From Monosporascus cannonballus (taxonomy: Eukaryota; Ascomycota; Sordariomycetes; Xylariales): a DNA stretch of 64,000 nt. The stretch is from contig QJNS01000014.1 in assembly GCA_004154925.1 (NCBI GenBank), positions 496,001-560,000 of the forward strand. The letters run 5' to 3'. The position numbers and the translations under genes are program-made. Position 1 is the first letter of the stretch. Every line of letters starts with the position of its first letter. Below are positions 50,439-63,954 of this stretch, piece by piece. The notes beneath the pieces are model-generated. The model had not been told where the DNA came from. It saw only the letters and a program-made list of their open reading frames with translations, and did not search any database.

Positions 50439-50869
50439 TATAACGAACTTATTATATATTTATTTGGAAATATAAATAATATCTGAAAAAAATTTTAATT
50501 TGCAAATAATAATAAGGCAAAAAATAATTTAGTATATTCGTTAAAGAAATTTCAAAATATTCCTTTTTTAATTAAAAAATAATATAATTATTTTTAATTA
50601 AAAACTTAAATTAATAATTAAAAAACGAAAAACTAAATAAATAATTATTTACATAAAAAACCTAAACCTTATATATCTTTTTTATCCTTTATATTTTTTA
50701 TGGTTTTTGGGGATTTCGAAAAACTATGGTATTTGTCGTTTACGAATCTTCTGGTATCTTTGGAAATTAACAGAAACCCGAGGTTTATCCGATAGAAGGT
50801 GGAGATCCCGAACGTTTCCAACTTCCTGGGCCTTCTTTGGGCCTAGTGGAATCCCTTCTGAACGTAACA
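50439..50869 (-). repeat. 5' LTR of E1 (type A)
   Basis: 431 bp, matching 36,235-36,665, ending GAACGTAACA and followed by AAAAA. Confidence 0.88.
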
Positions 50870-51889
50870 AAAAAGGGCTATACGAGTTTACAGCCAAAAC
50901 CAAAATAAGTACGTAATAACGAACCGTTAACCTTTCGATCTTATTGGCCTTATTATTTTAATTAAAAAGAAAACTAATACGGAACTTATTTCAAATTAAA
51001 TAAATTAATATAAAAGATTTATAAGCTCCTTATAATATTTTTTTCACAAAAAAATATATAACCTAATTATCCTGAAATAAAATATCTCCGGTATAAAAAC
51101 TTTAGATATTAGACAAAAGGTTACTTGTAAAATAATAATAACGTTTTTATTAAAACGAACGAAATATTATTTAATGCGCAAAAAGCCTAAATTACAAAAT
51201 AAAAATACTTAATTTCTCAGCCCAAATTCGAAATAACGATACGGTTTCGAATTGGAAAAAAATAAATAATACGTAAAAATTTAAACAAAGATAATAATAA
51301 GTACAATTTAATATGAAAAAAAATTATTTCTAAAATTTATAATTTAAAAATTAAAAAAGGGAATAACAATAGAAGGTATTTTCGTAATAGAGATATCGTT
51401 AAAAAAATTAATTTATTATCCGAAATAATAAATAATTAAAAAAATAAAACGGAAAACGCAAAATAACTTTTACGTTTTAAAAAGTTTTTAAGAATATAAT
51501 ATAATCCTGAGATTTTCCTAAAGTAATATTGTTAACCCGGACCTAAACTTTAAAAAAAATTATAATACTTTTAATTAAAAAATATTATTTTAATTATTAC
51601 GTAAAAGAAAATATAAAAGGCGGCGAAGAACTTTAAAGGCATAATAGCCTTAATATTAGCGGACGTATTAAAATATAACATATAAATAATTAAAAAAAAA
51701 GAAGAAAAAAAGAAATATATTACTGCGTTTCTGAATAGTACTAATAACGGAATAATATTTTTTTTTAAATATTAAGATTATTAAAATATATTTAACGTAT
51801 TTTTCGCGGAAATCCTTCTTTAATATCATTATATAAAGTACTGTATCGACCTCGAAAACGGACAAATACCACCTTAGAAACCAATATAC

Positions 51890-52331
51890 TGTAACGAACC
51901 TGTTATACATCCACCTGGAGGTATGAGCAGTATCCGAAAAGGGTCTTGATTTGCAGGTAACAATAAGGCGAAGAATAATCCAGTATGTTCGTTAAGGAGA
52001 TTTTAAGGTATTCCTCTCTCAATCAGAAAACGGTGCAGTTGCCTCTGGCTAAGAGCTTAGATTGATAGCTAAGGAGCGAAAACTAAGTAGGTGCTATTTA
52101 TATAGGAGATTCGTACCTATTATACTTTTCCCGTTCTTCATAACTTTCGTATTATTTCTGCTTGTCCTCTGGAGTGTCTCTGGTGGTCTCTGGAATGTCT
52201 CTGGTGGTCTCTGGAGTGTCTCTGGATGGTCTCTGTCGTCTCCGCAGAGACCATTTAGTGGGGCCGAAGTTTATCCACTAGACCTGGGTCCTGGGCCTCT
52301 TTTCTGGCCGGGGTCTTCTTAATCCGTAACA
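51890..52331 (+). repeat. Solo LTR (type C) with TATAC target duplication, inserted in E4
   Basis: Begins TGTAACGAACCTG and ends TCCGTAACA. TATAC flanks it at 51,885-51,889 and 52,332-52,336. The left half is shared with types A and B; the right half is different and contains a short minisatellite. It is well preserved compared with the E4 sequence on both sides. Confidence 0.9.
52167..52236 (+). repeat. Minisatellite, about 21-bp period, in the type C LTR
   Basis: Three and a part copies of a unit like GTCTCTGGTGGTCTCTGGARTG, with small changes. It makes this LTR a few bases longer than types A and B. Confidence 0.7.
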
Positions 52332-53321
52332 TATACCCCCTTTTAGAGAAAAAATAAAAAAAGCTAAAGGAATATATAGCGCAAATTTTTGCCAAAAATG
52401 GATTCGGCCTTTCCGTAACTTAATAAAAGCGCCCATTTTATTTATCCCTAAACCAAAAGATAAATTACGGCTATACGTAAATTATTAAAAACTTAATAAG
52501 ATTACCCGAAAAAATAAAACGGCGTTATTTTTTATTAGTGAAATATTAGATAAATTTTCGAAAGCAACAATATATATTAAATTGAACCTAAAAAATGTAT
52601 ATTACTGGTTACGTATTAAGAAAAAGAATAAATAAAAAATAACGTTCCCTACAAAATACGGCTATTTCGAATATTTAATAATACCGTTTAGATTTATTAA
52701 TGCCTTAACATTTTTTCAGAATTATATTAACTGCGTATTAATAAGGTTAATAAATACTATTTATATAATACACTTAAATAATATCCTTATTAATTTAAAA
52801 AAATAAAATAAAGTATATATAATATATTCGTAACGTTTTATAACGTTTCCGTTAATAAAGCCTTTACGTAAATCTGGTAAAATACGTTTTTTATACGGAA
52901 AAAATATCGTTTTTAAGATTTATCGTTAATTTATAAAGTGTTAATATAAACCCAGAAAAAGTTAAACGATTTAGGAATAAAAAGAACTTAGTAACATTTA
53001 TGATATCTAGGTTTTTTAGATTTTGCAAAATTTTATAAAAAGTTTATTAAAGGATATTTAAAAACAACGGCTTTTTTAACGAATTTGTTAAAAAAGACCT
53101 AGCCGGCAAAAATCAAATTAAAAAATAATAGCTTATTAATATTCTATAAGTTAAAAATACTTTTTACGAATATATCGTTATTTCGTTATTTCGATTTACA
53201 GTTATTTATTAGAGTAAAAATAAACGTTTCGAGTTTTGTTATCGGTATTATATTTTTATAATTATATGGCAACCGATAATACCTAATAATTTTTATATTT
53301 CGGAAATTAAAAAGGGCGGAA

Positions 53322-53739
53322 TGTTACAGGAATAGGGGTTTTTATCTTGAGGAGACCAACCTTTAAGGCCTAGCGTAGGCCTGCCACGGCAGAACTCCGG
53401 AAGGGAGTTCTTGGCCAAGACAAGGTGATCTAAGTAATTTGGTGGATTAATTAAATTATGTAGATCATATAAATCCATGATATATTTACTTTAAGGAATT
53501 AAGATATATAATAAATCGGTTTCTTATATAAATAATACCTATTTAATTTCGTTTCTTAATTATTAATCTAAGCTTTTAATCAAAAGTAATTATACCGTTC
53601 TTTAATTAAGGGAAAAATACTTAAATCTCTTTAACGAATAAATTATTAAATTATTTTTCGCCTTATTATTACCTGCAAATCAAAACCTTTTTCGGATATT
53701 ATTTATATCTCCAGGTAAATATATAACAGGTTCGTTACA
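53322..53739 (+). repeat. 5' LTR of E3
   Basis: Begins TGTTACAGG and ends GGTTCGTTACA, the reverse complement of the E1/E2 LTR family with type B ends (CCTGCCACGG block). Equal in length to its partner. Confidence 0.9.
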
Positions 53740-53939
53740 TTTTAATAATTTTTTAATTAATAGCCGACAAATAATTCAAGGTTTAATTAAGCATAAGCTT
53801 TTTTAAATTTAATAAAAATAATAATATAAAACGATATTTAAAGGATAAACGGCATACCTAATCCCTATTACCAGCTAGTAAAAAATCAATAATTGGAATA
53901 AACAACCTACTTCTTATCGAAAAAATTTTCCGATTAATT

Positions 53940-56900
53940 AATAATATGGCTCTATTTATTACTCGATCCCAAAAAGAATTTTTCTCTTAACTCCAGCAAT
54001 AGCCTTTCCTAACTCCTCAGGAAACCATCAAAGTCCAGGATTTGGAGCCAAAAGAAAAACAGCCAGCCAAAGGCCAGAAAAGCTAAAATATTGGCGAAAA
54101 AAAGCTTATGACGGAAAAAAAACTTAATTTCCTTACCGAAAAAATCGTGGCTTTACAAAAAAAAAATGCTTAACTTGTTAAAAAGCCTACTTTCCCTTAA
54201 TTTGGTTCCCCCAAAGAACAAAACCAAAAAACTGGCTACCGATCGCGTATAACTAATACAAGGTATTCGGAAAAAGGAGCCATAATTTTACCCATAATTA
54301 AAACAAAATAAATACAAAAAAGGATTTTAATCCTGCCCTTATTTGGTGCTAACCGAATTCGTAAAGGAATTATCTTACTTTTTACTTATCATAAAATATT
54401 AAACGTTAAGGGCTATAAGTTAACTCCCTTTAAACCTTATAATAAATTAAAAAACCTTAACGAATTCCTAATTCAGGCCAAATTTTACCTCAAATTTTAT
54501 AAAAATTTTCTAACGGAAAACTATTAAAAGGTAATAACCATCTTTTAATTATTAACCGGACGAATCCGGAAATAATTTAAACCCGTTTTAACGGATTATC
54601 TTAAAAAATATCCAAAAAAATCCTTCGACCTTACCAATTACGTTTTCGGTAAATATAGTTATTTCGAAAAACGAATACGGGCCTTTTTCAGAAACCCTAA
54701 TAAAAAACAAAACGTTATTAAATAATTCCACCTTCTTTATTAAACCAAATTAATATCTAAATATACCATTAAATTTAACCGCCTAATAACTATTTCCAAC
54801 TTACCAAAAAACGCATTATTTTATCCTTATTATAACGGCCTAAAACCGCAAATTAAAAACGAAATATTTAAGGAATTAAAAACTGGATCCTTTACGGCAT
54901 ACATTAATAAAGCTATTATTGCCGATCGACGCACTTTTAATCGGTATTTCGAAAAAAAAAAGATCAGCAAATAAGGTAACGATAAAGGCTTTCGTAACTA
55001 AACTAAAAAAAATAAAGGCAAACCTTAAAAGGAAACAAATTCCATTTTAAAAAAACCTAAAAAAAATAAGTCCAAAATAAAATACTTTAATTATAACAAA
55101 AAGGGATATTTCAAAAGCAAATATTACTTTCCCGCCAAGAAAAACTCCAAAAAAAAAATTCCTTAACCCCAAAAAAAATTAAAATAATTAAACAAAAAAC
55201 CGATAATAAGGCAAAAAAAAAGGAAAAAAAAATTAATTCGATTTCCTCTTAGCCAAAATTTATTATTATCACAACCATTTAAATCCAAAATAACATCCTA
55301 AAGTACGAAAATTATCCAATTTGCTAGGACTTTAAAGTTAAAGCCTATAAATACCACCCAGGACAAACGGCTTCCAGGATAGCTATAAAGCTAAAATACC
55401 TTTGCTATCTCGACATATAAAGGTATAAAATATATAATGCAAACGGTTAATTTCGACCAAATATCAATAACCATAAACAATTATCCCCAAAACTTTATAA
55501 GTTCCCCAAATACTTAATACATACCAAAAAACCCTAAACAAACTATTATAACTTGCTGCATTTTACCACTTATTACTTCGACAATTATCTCGTTTATCTC
55601 CGAACCAAAAAAAATAATGGCTTCTGGCCTGGATAAAACGAAAAAACGCTTACCGAACCTAAAAACGAATACCGATGCACTAAAACCCTACAATAACCAA
55701 AATACCCCAAATTTTACTACCTATATTTTAATTCAAAACGGAATCGAAAAACCATATCGTAAAAATATTTATGTTACGTCCCGACGTTTTGCATTTAATA
55801 CAAATTCCTAAATATAAAAACATTTTTTTCGGAAATACACCTTTCCGACCCTATAATTTAAAAAATACAAAACCAAAAGTTAAACCAGAAAAAAACAATT
55901 ATTTTCGGATGCCAGTTAAGCAGAAAAAAATGATACAAATATATAGACGATCATTATACCAAATACGCAGCCAAAAAGGCTCGAAAATAAAAACGCCTTT
56001 TCGCAAATAAGTTACGCCAATCAAAAAACGATAAAGGCCTTCGAAAATAAAATATCGAAAAACCCTAAATTATAAAACTTTATGCGAAATAATAAAAGGA
56101 TTACGCAATTAAATAAAAAAATTTTTTCGATATAAAGATAAAACGTTTAAAGCCATAATTAATTTAGAAATAAAAAGTAATTTTATTTTTTTATAATGGC
56201 AAAAAAATATCAGATTTCCTGGAAATATAAGTTAAAATCCTATAAGTTACGTACAGTAAACGGAAATTTGTCGATATACGAAAACGGACGAATCTTACGA
56301 AAAACTAAAAAACTTCCAGTACGGATTTAAAGATACTAAAAACGGATTTTGCTAAATATTACCGATATTTCTGGGCACGATATTATTTTGGGAATATTAT
56401 GGTTCAGGTCCAATAATTTACATATTAACTGGAAACATTAAACGCTTTTATGGGAAAATAAGCCATCCGAAAAAAATAACCAAAAAATCTGCTATATTAT
56501 CAAGGAAGTCCAGATTGCAAATTAAACTTCCATAATGCCACCTGAATATCGACGATTTAAGAAACTATTTAAAAATAAAGAAAATTACGAACTACCACCA
56601 TACGAATAATGGGATCACAAAATACCTATTAAAGAAAAACATTATTTTAAATTGCATAAAATTTACTATATAAACCTTAATAAATTAAAAGCCTTATGGA
56701 AAAACATTTAATTTAATTTAAAAAAAAAATATATCCAACCCTTTGATTCTCCTGCCGGATACCCCATTTTTATAATACCGAAAATTAAGAATAAAAAGCA
56801 AAAAATCGACGAAAACGGAAACCTAATTTTTAAAAAAGTAATCGATTACAAATAGTTAAATAATATTACGATTAAAAATAAATATCCCTTAACTTTTATA

Positions 56901-59460
56901 AATACGTTAAAAAAAAACGCTAGCAAAACAAAATAATTTACTGTATTTAACCTCCGAAACGGTTATTACCGTATTAAAATGGCTAAAGGAAAAAAATGGA
57001 AAACGGTATTCAAAATAATATATGGACTTTACGAATACAAAGTAATACCTATAAGACTTACCAATGCTCCCGCCAATTTCCAACGCCTAATCATAACCAT
57101 TTTCAGAAAATTTCTGGACAAATTTATATTCGTCTATCTCGACGATATCCTCATTTATTCCGAAACTTTGAAAAAACATAAAAAACAAATTACCCAAATA
57201 CTTTAAACGTTAAACGAAATAAATATTTAAATTAACCCAGCCAAAAATATATAACATACGCAAAAACTAAATTTTCTAGGATATACTTTTACCTTTAGCC
57301 AAATTCAGATTTAACGCTTTAAAATAAAAACAATTAAAAACTGGCCTATCCCTAACAAGGCGACCGTTACAAATATCCGGCAAATCTTAAGATTTACGGG
57401 TTACGTACGCGGCCTAATTAAAGGATACGGAAACATAATTAAACTATTAACGAAATTTACTATTAAAAAATATATAGGAAAAAAATTTAAATTCCCAAAA
57501 AAAATAAAAAAAACGTTCCAGATCTTAAAAAATATAATCACTAACGGACCCATAATAAGATTACTTAACGCAAACAAAAAAAAACGCCTAAAAACAAATA
57601 CTTCAGATTACGCATTAAATGCCGTCCTAAAATAACTGGAAAATAACGGCAAATAATACCCAGTAACATATTACTCAAAAATACTCCGAAATGCAAAATT
57701 TAAATACCCGATTTACGATAAGAAACTGTTAACAATTATTAACGCTTTCAAAAAATAAAAACCTTTCCTTAATAAAACAAAAAAACCTTTCAATATTTAC
57801 TTTAATTATAAAAACCTTATTCGATTTATAAAAATATAAAAACTAAATAAACAATATAAGATTTAAATAATTTTTCTGTTAAAATTTAACTTCAAAATAT
57901 ATTACATTAAAAAAAAAGAAAATATCCAGACAAATATTTTTAATTACAAAGGCAATTATAACTCCAAAATTCCCAAAAAAAATATACAAATATTATAATA
58001 TAATAAAAATAACATTATACAACTATGCAAAATCCTAAAAAAACCAACTTCCGAATTTTTAATACGATTCCGGAATTTATATAATACAAAAAAACAAAAA
58101 AAAGTTTAACAATTAAAAAAATAACCAAAAAACCAGCTATTATACCATGGCAAAATTTATGTTCCTAAGGATTAACAAAAGCAATTCGTAAAAAAGTTCT
58201 ATAAAAATCCGTTACATAAATATCAAAAGATTTTTAAAATTACCAGACAATTATAAAAAAAGTACGATTTTCCAGGATTACGCCATATAATCAAAATAAT
58301 TATTAAAAACTGTAATATTTGTAATAAGGCAAAGATAATACGTTATAAGCCCTATAAGTTATTATAACCTATAGATATCCTTAATAAAACGTAAAATACC
58401 ATATTTTGGGATTTTATTATTAATTTTTTTCCTTTTAAAAACCTAATTATTAAAATCAAATACGACAAAATATAAATAATAATTAATAGATTTACCAAAT
58501 ATAAATACTTTTTACCTTTTAAAAGAACCGCAACAGCAAAATAATTAATTTATGTTTTTATTTAACATTACCTAGATAAATACGGAATACCAGAAAAAAT
58601 CATTTCCGATTAAAACAAACTTTTTACGTCCAAGTTTAATACTAACTTTTTTAAATAAATTGGTATTAAATTCAAATTCTTTATAACTTATTATCCCTAA
58701 ACGGATGGTTAAATAAAAAAATTAAATTAAACCCTAAAATAATATTTTCGCAATTATATTAATTACTAACAAAATAATTAAGTAAAATTATTATTATTAA
58801 CATAAATAACTTATAATATATTAATTAATAAGGACATAAACGTATTTTTATATATAACTATATATGAACATAAAACAATAACTTAATAACCTAAATAACC
58901 GCCTAATAAAGCGCCAAAAATTATTATAATTACCCCAAAAGCAAAAATATTAATAACAAAGATCAAAATAATTTAAACCTATTTCCAAAATAAATTGCAA
59001 TTTTTTTAATAACGAATAACCTAGTATTATAATAAAAAAAGAATTAAAAAATTAATTTTAACAAAAAAAAACAAAATTTATTTATTACGCCAAAAACAAA
59101 ACGTAATTTCGAATATTTCATAAATCAAAACGAAAAAACTTAACGATAAATTCGATTTCAAAAAACTTAGCCCGTTTAAAATCGATAAAATCGTTTTTAA
59201 AACCAACTACCAATTATTATTACCCAAAACCATAAGAATATATTTTATTTTTCATATTTTATTACTTAAATTAATACTTAAAAACGCCCCGTTAAAAAAA
59301 AATCTAAAACTTAAAAAAAATTTTAATAAGTACGAAATCAAATAAATATTAAATTCCAAAATAATTAAAAACAAAATCCAATACCTAATTAAATAAAAAA
59401 AATACTTATATAAAGAAAATATTTGGAAATCACTTAACCATTTAACGAATATAATAAACC
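53940..59460 (+). pseudogene. E3 gag-pol remnant
   Basis: Gag begins near 53,944 and reaches the knuckle relic near 55,083. RT has the clearest stretch in the window, an open 75 codons (56,979-57,206) with LYEYKVIPIRLTNAPANFQ, then KFIFVYLDDILIYSE, so the YLDD catalytic site is intact here. The 59,330-59,480 chromodomain reads YEIK, then YLIK-stop-KKY. Elsewhere, stops are frequent. Confidence 0.8.
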
Positions 59461-59463
59461 TAG

Positions 59464-60050
59464 TTAAGACGTTCTACCGCCAAAATCCTGACCGACCGTC
59501 TTCAATACGGCCAAGGTTACAAGCGATAACGGTCCCCCGCTTAAATCCAACCCTACGGCGTTCCAATCGAAAAAAGTAAATACCTTTGCAATAACGTCTA
59601 TTTCGGAAACGAGCCGTACTTATTCCGTTTCCATACGTCGCTATTCCTCCTCCAATTTTTCCTATTTTTCCAATTAATTTATTTCGTAACCTTCTTTTAA
59701 AATAACAAAGGCCTTTTTTTGCAAAATATCTTACTAAAGGCGTAAACGTTTTAACCGACCAAAAAGCTCCATTAACTTATCCTCCATTTCGCGTTATTCT
59801 TTTTGCAAACGCTTACGTTCTTCCCTAATTTTTACCAAAAAGTTCATATTTAATATGTCGCAAACCAAACGTTAACAACGGATATAATAATTACAACTTA
59901 GAATATCCATTACGTAAAAATAATCGAACTCCCTAAAACGGATATAATTCGAATAAACGACAACCTTAAAGCCAAATTTCTCGATAAAATTTGCACAACT
60001 ATCGTACGTTTTGTATTAATTTAAGCAAGGTTTTCTTTTTTCCTTTCGAA
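59464..60050 (-). pseudogene. Antisense coiled-coil ORF remnant of E3
   Basis: Opposite to pol, ending at a TAA (59,464-59,466). It reads a coiled-coil stretch (LMELFGRLKRLRL near 59,740-59,790) then VFTFFDWNAVGLDLSGGPLS and TVGQDFGG, nearly identical at the C-terminus to E2's copy. It confirms the ORF is a shared part of this transposon family. Confidence 0.6.
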
Positions 60051-60164
60051 TACGGCTTAATATAATAAAGGTTAATTAAAAGTTCCCGAAATTCTTTAAT
60101 TAATTAAAATGGCCACTTATGGCTTTTTATTTTCGGAACAAAAATCCTTAAAAAAAGGAAATAA

Positions 60165-60582
60165 TATTATAAGAATAAGGGTTCCTATTTCGAAAAAACC
60201 AACCTTTAAGGCTTAACGTAAACTTATTACGGCAAAATTCCGAAAGGAAGTTCTTAGCCAAAACAAAATGATTTAAATAATTTGGTAAATTAATTAAATT
60301 ACGTAAATTACATAAATCTACGACATATTTACTTTAAAAAATTAGGATATATAATAAATTGGTTTCTTATATAAATAGCACCTACTTAATTTCGCTCCTT
60401 AGCTATTAATCTAAACTCTTAGTCAAAAATAATTGCACCGTTCTTTAATTAAGGGAAAAGTACTTAAATCTCTTTAACGAACAAATCATTAAATTATTCC
60501 TCGCCTTATTATTACCTGCAAATCAAGACCCTTTTCGGATACTGCTTATACCTCCAGGTGGATGTATAACAGGTTCGTTACA
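60165..60582 (+). repeat. 3' LTR of E3
   Basis: 418 bp. The left half is mutated (TATTATAAGAATAAGG against TGTTACAGGAATAGGG in the 5' LTR) while the right half keeps CCTCCAGGTGGATG. Confidence 0.9.
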
Positions 60583-61254
60583 CGGAATTACGATATTATA
60601 TTTTTAATATTATGTTAGTAATTATTATATAAACCTTTAAGTAATTAAAATATTATTTAATTTACGCGTAATATACGATATAAATAATTATAAATTATTT
60701 AAATTATAAATACCTAATTTCTAAATTTAAGTTAAACGTAAAATAAATAAAGTAATTGGAATAATTGGCTAATTTCGATTTCGAAATTTATTATCAGAAG
60801 GGCCGGCAAAACCCTGCAAATAAGCTATCGAAACGACTGGATTTAAAAGACGTTATTACAAAGCAGCAAATTAGCAAATAGGTGTTACCTTAGTTTTTAG
60901 AAAAATTTAAAACGGAACCGGAAAAATAATTAATAATAAATATTAAAATAATAGAAATTTCTAATTGCTAACGGATTTGCAATTATTTAACGATAATTTT
61001 TAAAAAATACGCTTTAATATTAATTATATTAAGGGATTAAAATAGATTAAAAAAGCTTATTTTAAAATTTATATAAATATTTTAGCAAAAGAATAAATTT
61101 ATAAAATCGTTAATATAAAAAAAGCATTATAACAAAAAGGTTATTATAAAACGTATTTAGCAAATAAGTACGGATTTTTTATTACGGTTTAAAAATTAAA
61201 TTTATATATCCAAAAATTACCCGTTATATAAAAAGCTATTATGGAATACTTATA

Positions 61255-61684
61255 TATAACGAACCTATTATATATTTACCTGGAAATATAAATAATATCC
61301 GAAAAAGGTTTTAATTTGCAAGTAATAATAAGGCGAAAAATAATTTAATATATTCGTTAAGGAAATTTTAAGGTATTTCTTTTTAATTAAAAAATAATAT
61401 AATTATTTTTGGCTAAAAGTTTAAATTAATAATTAAAAACCGAAAAATTAAATAAGTAATTATTTATATAAAAAATCCAAATCTTATATATCTTTTTTAT
61501 CTTTTATATTTCTTATGGTTTTTGGGGATTTCGAAAAACCATGGTATTTATCGTTTACGAATCTCCTAATATCTCTGGAAATTGACAGAAACCCGAGGTT
61601 TATCCGATGGAAGGTGGAGATCCCGAGCGTCTCCAACTTCCTGGGCCTCCTTTGGGCCTAGTGGAGTCCTTTCTGAACGTAACA
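61255..61684 (-). repeat. Solo LTR (type A) with TTATA target duplication, inserted in E4
   Basis: Begins TATAACGAACC and ends GAACGTAACA. TTATA lies at 61,250-61,254 and 61,685-61,689. E4's RNase H lies to the left and its integrase to the right, so this LTR landed within E4's pol. Confidence 0.85.
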
Positions 61685-63100
61685 TTATAATAACTTAACG
61701 GCGAAATACTAGAAAATTTTCAAAATTTTAAAACGGCTAAATATAAACTATTTTTAGGAAAATTTAAAAAAGAATATAAAAAAGTATATAGCGATATACG
61801 CGGTATATTAGCAATCGAAAACCAGGCATTATTTACCATACGGGAAATTAAGTTCTTTGCCGGTATTTACAACCTTTTTTTTAAAAGATTTTCGGTAAAT
61901 TTCGTTATCGATTTACCGGATTTATAATTATAAATAAAAAAGCAATATAATAACATTCTAATAATAATAAACCGTTTTACTAAATATATCCTTTATATCT
62001 TAGCGTTTAAAAACTTTATGACATATAAATTAACGGATGTTTTTTATATATGTATTTTTTCGTTTTAATTTTTGTAAGGAATCGTATTAAATAAAAGCTT
62101 ATTATTTATTAATCGTTTTTAAATTACCTGATATTACCGATTAATAATTTAAAAACGATTAAATATTACGTTTTACTTATAAATAAATAATTAGATAAAA
62201 TAATAAAATAAAAACTTAAAATATTATTGACGACTGTTTTATAATTTCGAATAAAATAATTAAACCGAAAAGTTTTTATTAATAAAATAAATATATAATA
62301 CATTAATATATTTAGCTTATAAACAATTACCAGTTTACGTTTTATATAAATATTAACCTTATAAATCCGTTAATTTTATAAAGGAATTAATAAAGATTAA
62401 CGTAATTAAAATATCTAAAAAATAAAAAGGTTATATGTAAAAAAAGAAAAAACAATTGGATTATTAAAGGATAATAATTAATAATACGTAAAATACTATA
62501 ATTTAAGGCATATATAATAATCGTTGAAAATTATAATTATTAATTTTTTTATTAATTAAAAATATTACTTAAAAACGGTTATATAAAAAAATTTGTAAAT
62601 AAATATTTTAAATTTTCGAAATAAAGAAAGTAATAAATTATTATAATCTGGCATATAAATTAAAATTTCCGGAAAAATATAAAATTATTAAAATTATTTT
62701 ATATTAAGGATAACGAATTGCCGGTTAGGCAAAAGGTAAACTATAGAAAAAAATAATATATTTAAAATAAAACAAATCCTTAATTATAAAGAATACGGCC
62801 GTAATAAGTAATATGTAATCCGGTAAAAAAAGTATAATAACGAAAATAATTTTTAAAAATCGGTAAATAACGTAAATAAAGATATTAAATAAGAATACGA
62901 AAAAAATAATAGAGGTTTAAGAACGAAATAAAACAAAAATAATAATTTTATTTATTTCGGTAATAAGTTCTTAATTATTACCAAAATTCCGGTGATACGC
63001 CGGATAAATATTTAAAAATTTAAAAAATTAAAAACGATAAAATTATATAACGACTTAATAATAAATCTTTTATTTTTTTATATTTTCGTCTTTTTTTTAT

Positions 63101-63912
63101 TAAATAAGAAAATTAAGCTTTTATAAAAAATATTTGCAGAATATCGGTATTTTAGGTGGTAGCTAGTTAGCGATTACGGTATTATTAATAGCTAATCGTA
63201 AGGATATATATAACCTTATAATAAAATTCCTAAAAAGTAATTAGCCTTTTTTGGATACTTTTAAAAACGTTAATAGTACGTTTTTGTATAATTACGAATT
63301 CGATAAGGTAATTGGTTGCGTTATTAACCGCCTTAACGTTTTTTTCGGCGGCGGCGGCCAGGCGTTTAACAATAAAACGTTTATTTTTATGCTGTTCCGC
63401 TATAATAACAGCGTTGGCTTTCGCCTTTTTAGCAGCGGGCATAACGGTGGCGGTTTTTTTGCTTTATAAGGCTTTTTTTATAATTATTTAAGCTGCTTTA
63501 ATAATTTATTATATTTAATTAATAATAATGTTTTAACGTAATTATAATTATAATATTATAAAAATTAAAAATCGGATAATTTATATCGAAAATATTGAAA
63601 TTAATAATTATTATTATAATAAAATTAACGGCGTAAATTTTTAAAACATTAATAAATTATTATAAGGAATTAATAATAATATAAAAAATTCAAAATTTAT
63701 TTTAAGCCTTATAATAACCGTATTTATTCGAAATTATTAAAAATTTACGTTAATTTTTAAGTTTATTATTAGGTTATTATACCGGAATAACTTTTTTTAA
63801 ATAAAAGGATATAAGGATTTTATATTTATTATTTACGTAAATATGCGTAAAGCTGGAAAATTATTAATATATATCGTAAAAATAATAATAATATAGAACG
63901 GCGTAAAAAAAG
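63101..63912. other. AT-rich tail of E4 or unassigned sequence
   Basis: A patch at 63,230-63,475 is less mutated and holds overlapping open frames on both strands. The minus one starts MPAAKKAKANA and is Ala/Lys-rich, which could be the start of another transposon gag. I cannot assign it. Confidence 0.4.
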
Positions 63913-63913
63913 T

Positions 63914-63954
<41 letters not shown>

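Larger units (their letters stand above)
36235..50869 (-). mobile_element. Element E1: chromovirus in minus orientation, interrupted by E2
   Basis: LTRs at 36,235-36,665 and 50,439-50,869 share the same 3' half. AAAAA flanks both ends (36,230-36,234 and 50,870-50,874), in keeping with a 5-bp target duplication, though low complexity weakens that. Without the E2 insertion it is about 7.24 kb. RT lies near 39,655-39,700 on the minus strand (DKFVFVYLDDIL), the gag knuckle relic near 49,085-49,130 (YFNYNKKRYFKSK, Cys lost), and the chromodomain near 37,430-37,500 (IKRILDSRII...). Confidence 0.85.
53322..60582 (+). mobile_element. Element E3: full-length chromovirus, plus orientation, inserted in E4
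   Basis: 7.26 kb with 418-bp LTRs (53,322-53,739 and 60,165-60,582) and CGGAA target duplications (53,317-53,321 and 60,583-60,587). Plus-strand domains: gag knuckle relic near 55,083-55,130 (YFNYNKKGYFKSKYY), RT 56,979-57,206, integrase about 58,300-58,700, chromodomain near 59,330-59,480. It is homologous to E1 and E2 in opposite orientation. Confidence 0.9.
35190..63100 (+). mobile_element. Element E4: old Gypsy element, plus orientation, split by five later insertions
   Basis: Pieces at about 35,190-36,234, 50,870-51,889, 52,332-53,321, 60,583-61,254 and 61,685-63,100 join into one plus-strand gag-pol of roughly 5.3 kb. Gag CA is near 35,700-35,830 (FLINLKAY, then KIIYVN). RT is at 52,430-52,800 (KLRLYVNY, then AL-FFISEILDKFSKA, then GYFEYLIIPF). 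RNase H runs from the first half at 53,000-53,320 into its end at 60,760-60,880 (FDFEIYYQKGRQNPANKLSKR). Integrase is at 61,880-62,130 (RFSVNFVIDLPD, then ILIIINRFTKY). I could not define its LTRs, so the end points are approximate. Confidence 0.75.

Noticed and set aside
53300..53330. AAAAAGGGCGGAA before 53,322 as E3's polypurine tract
   Set aside because: E3's coding domains run rightward from this LTR, so it is the 5' LTR. The CGGAA part is repeated after the 3' LTR and is therefore the target duplication in E4.
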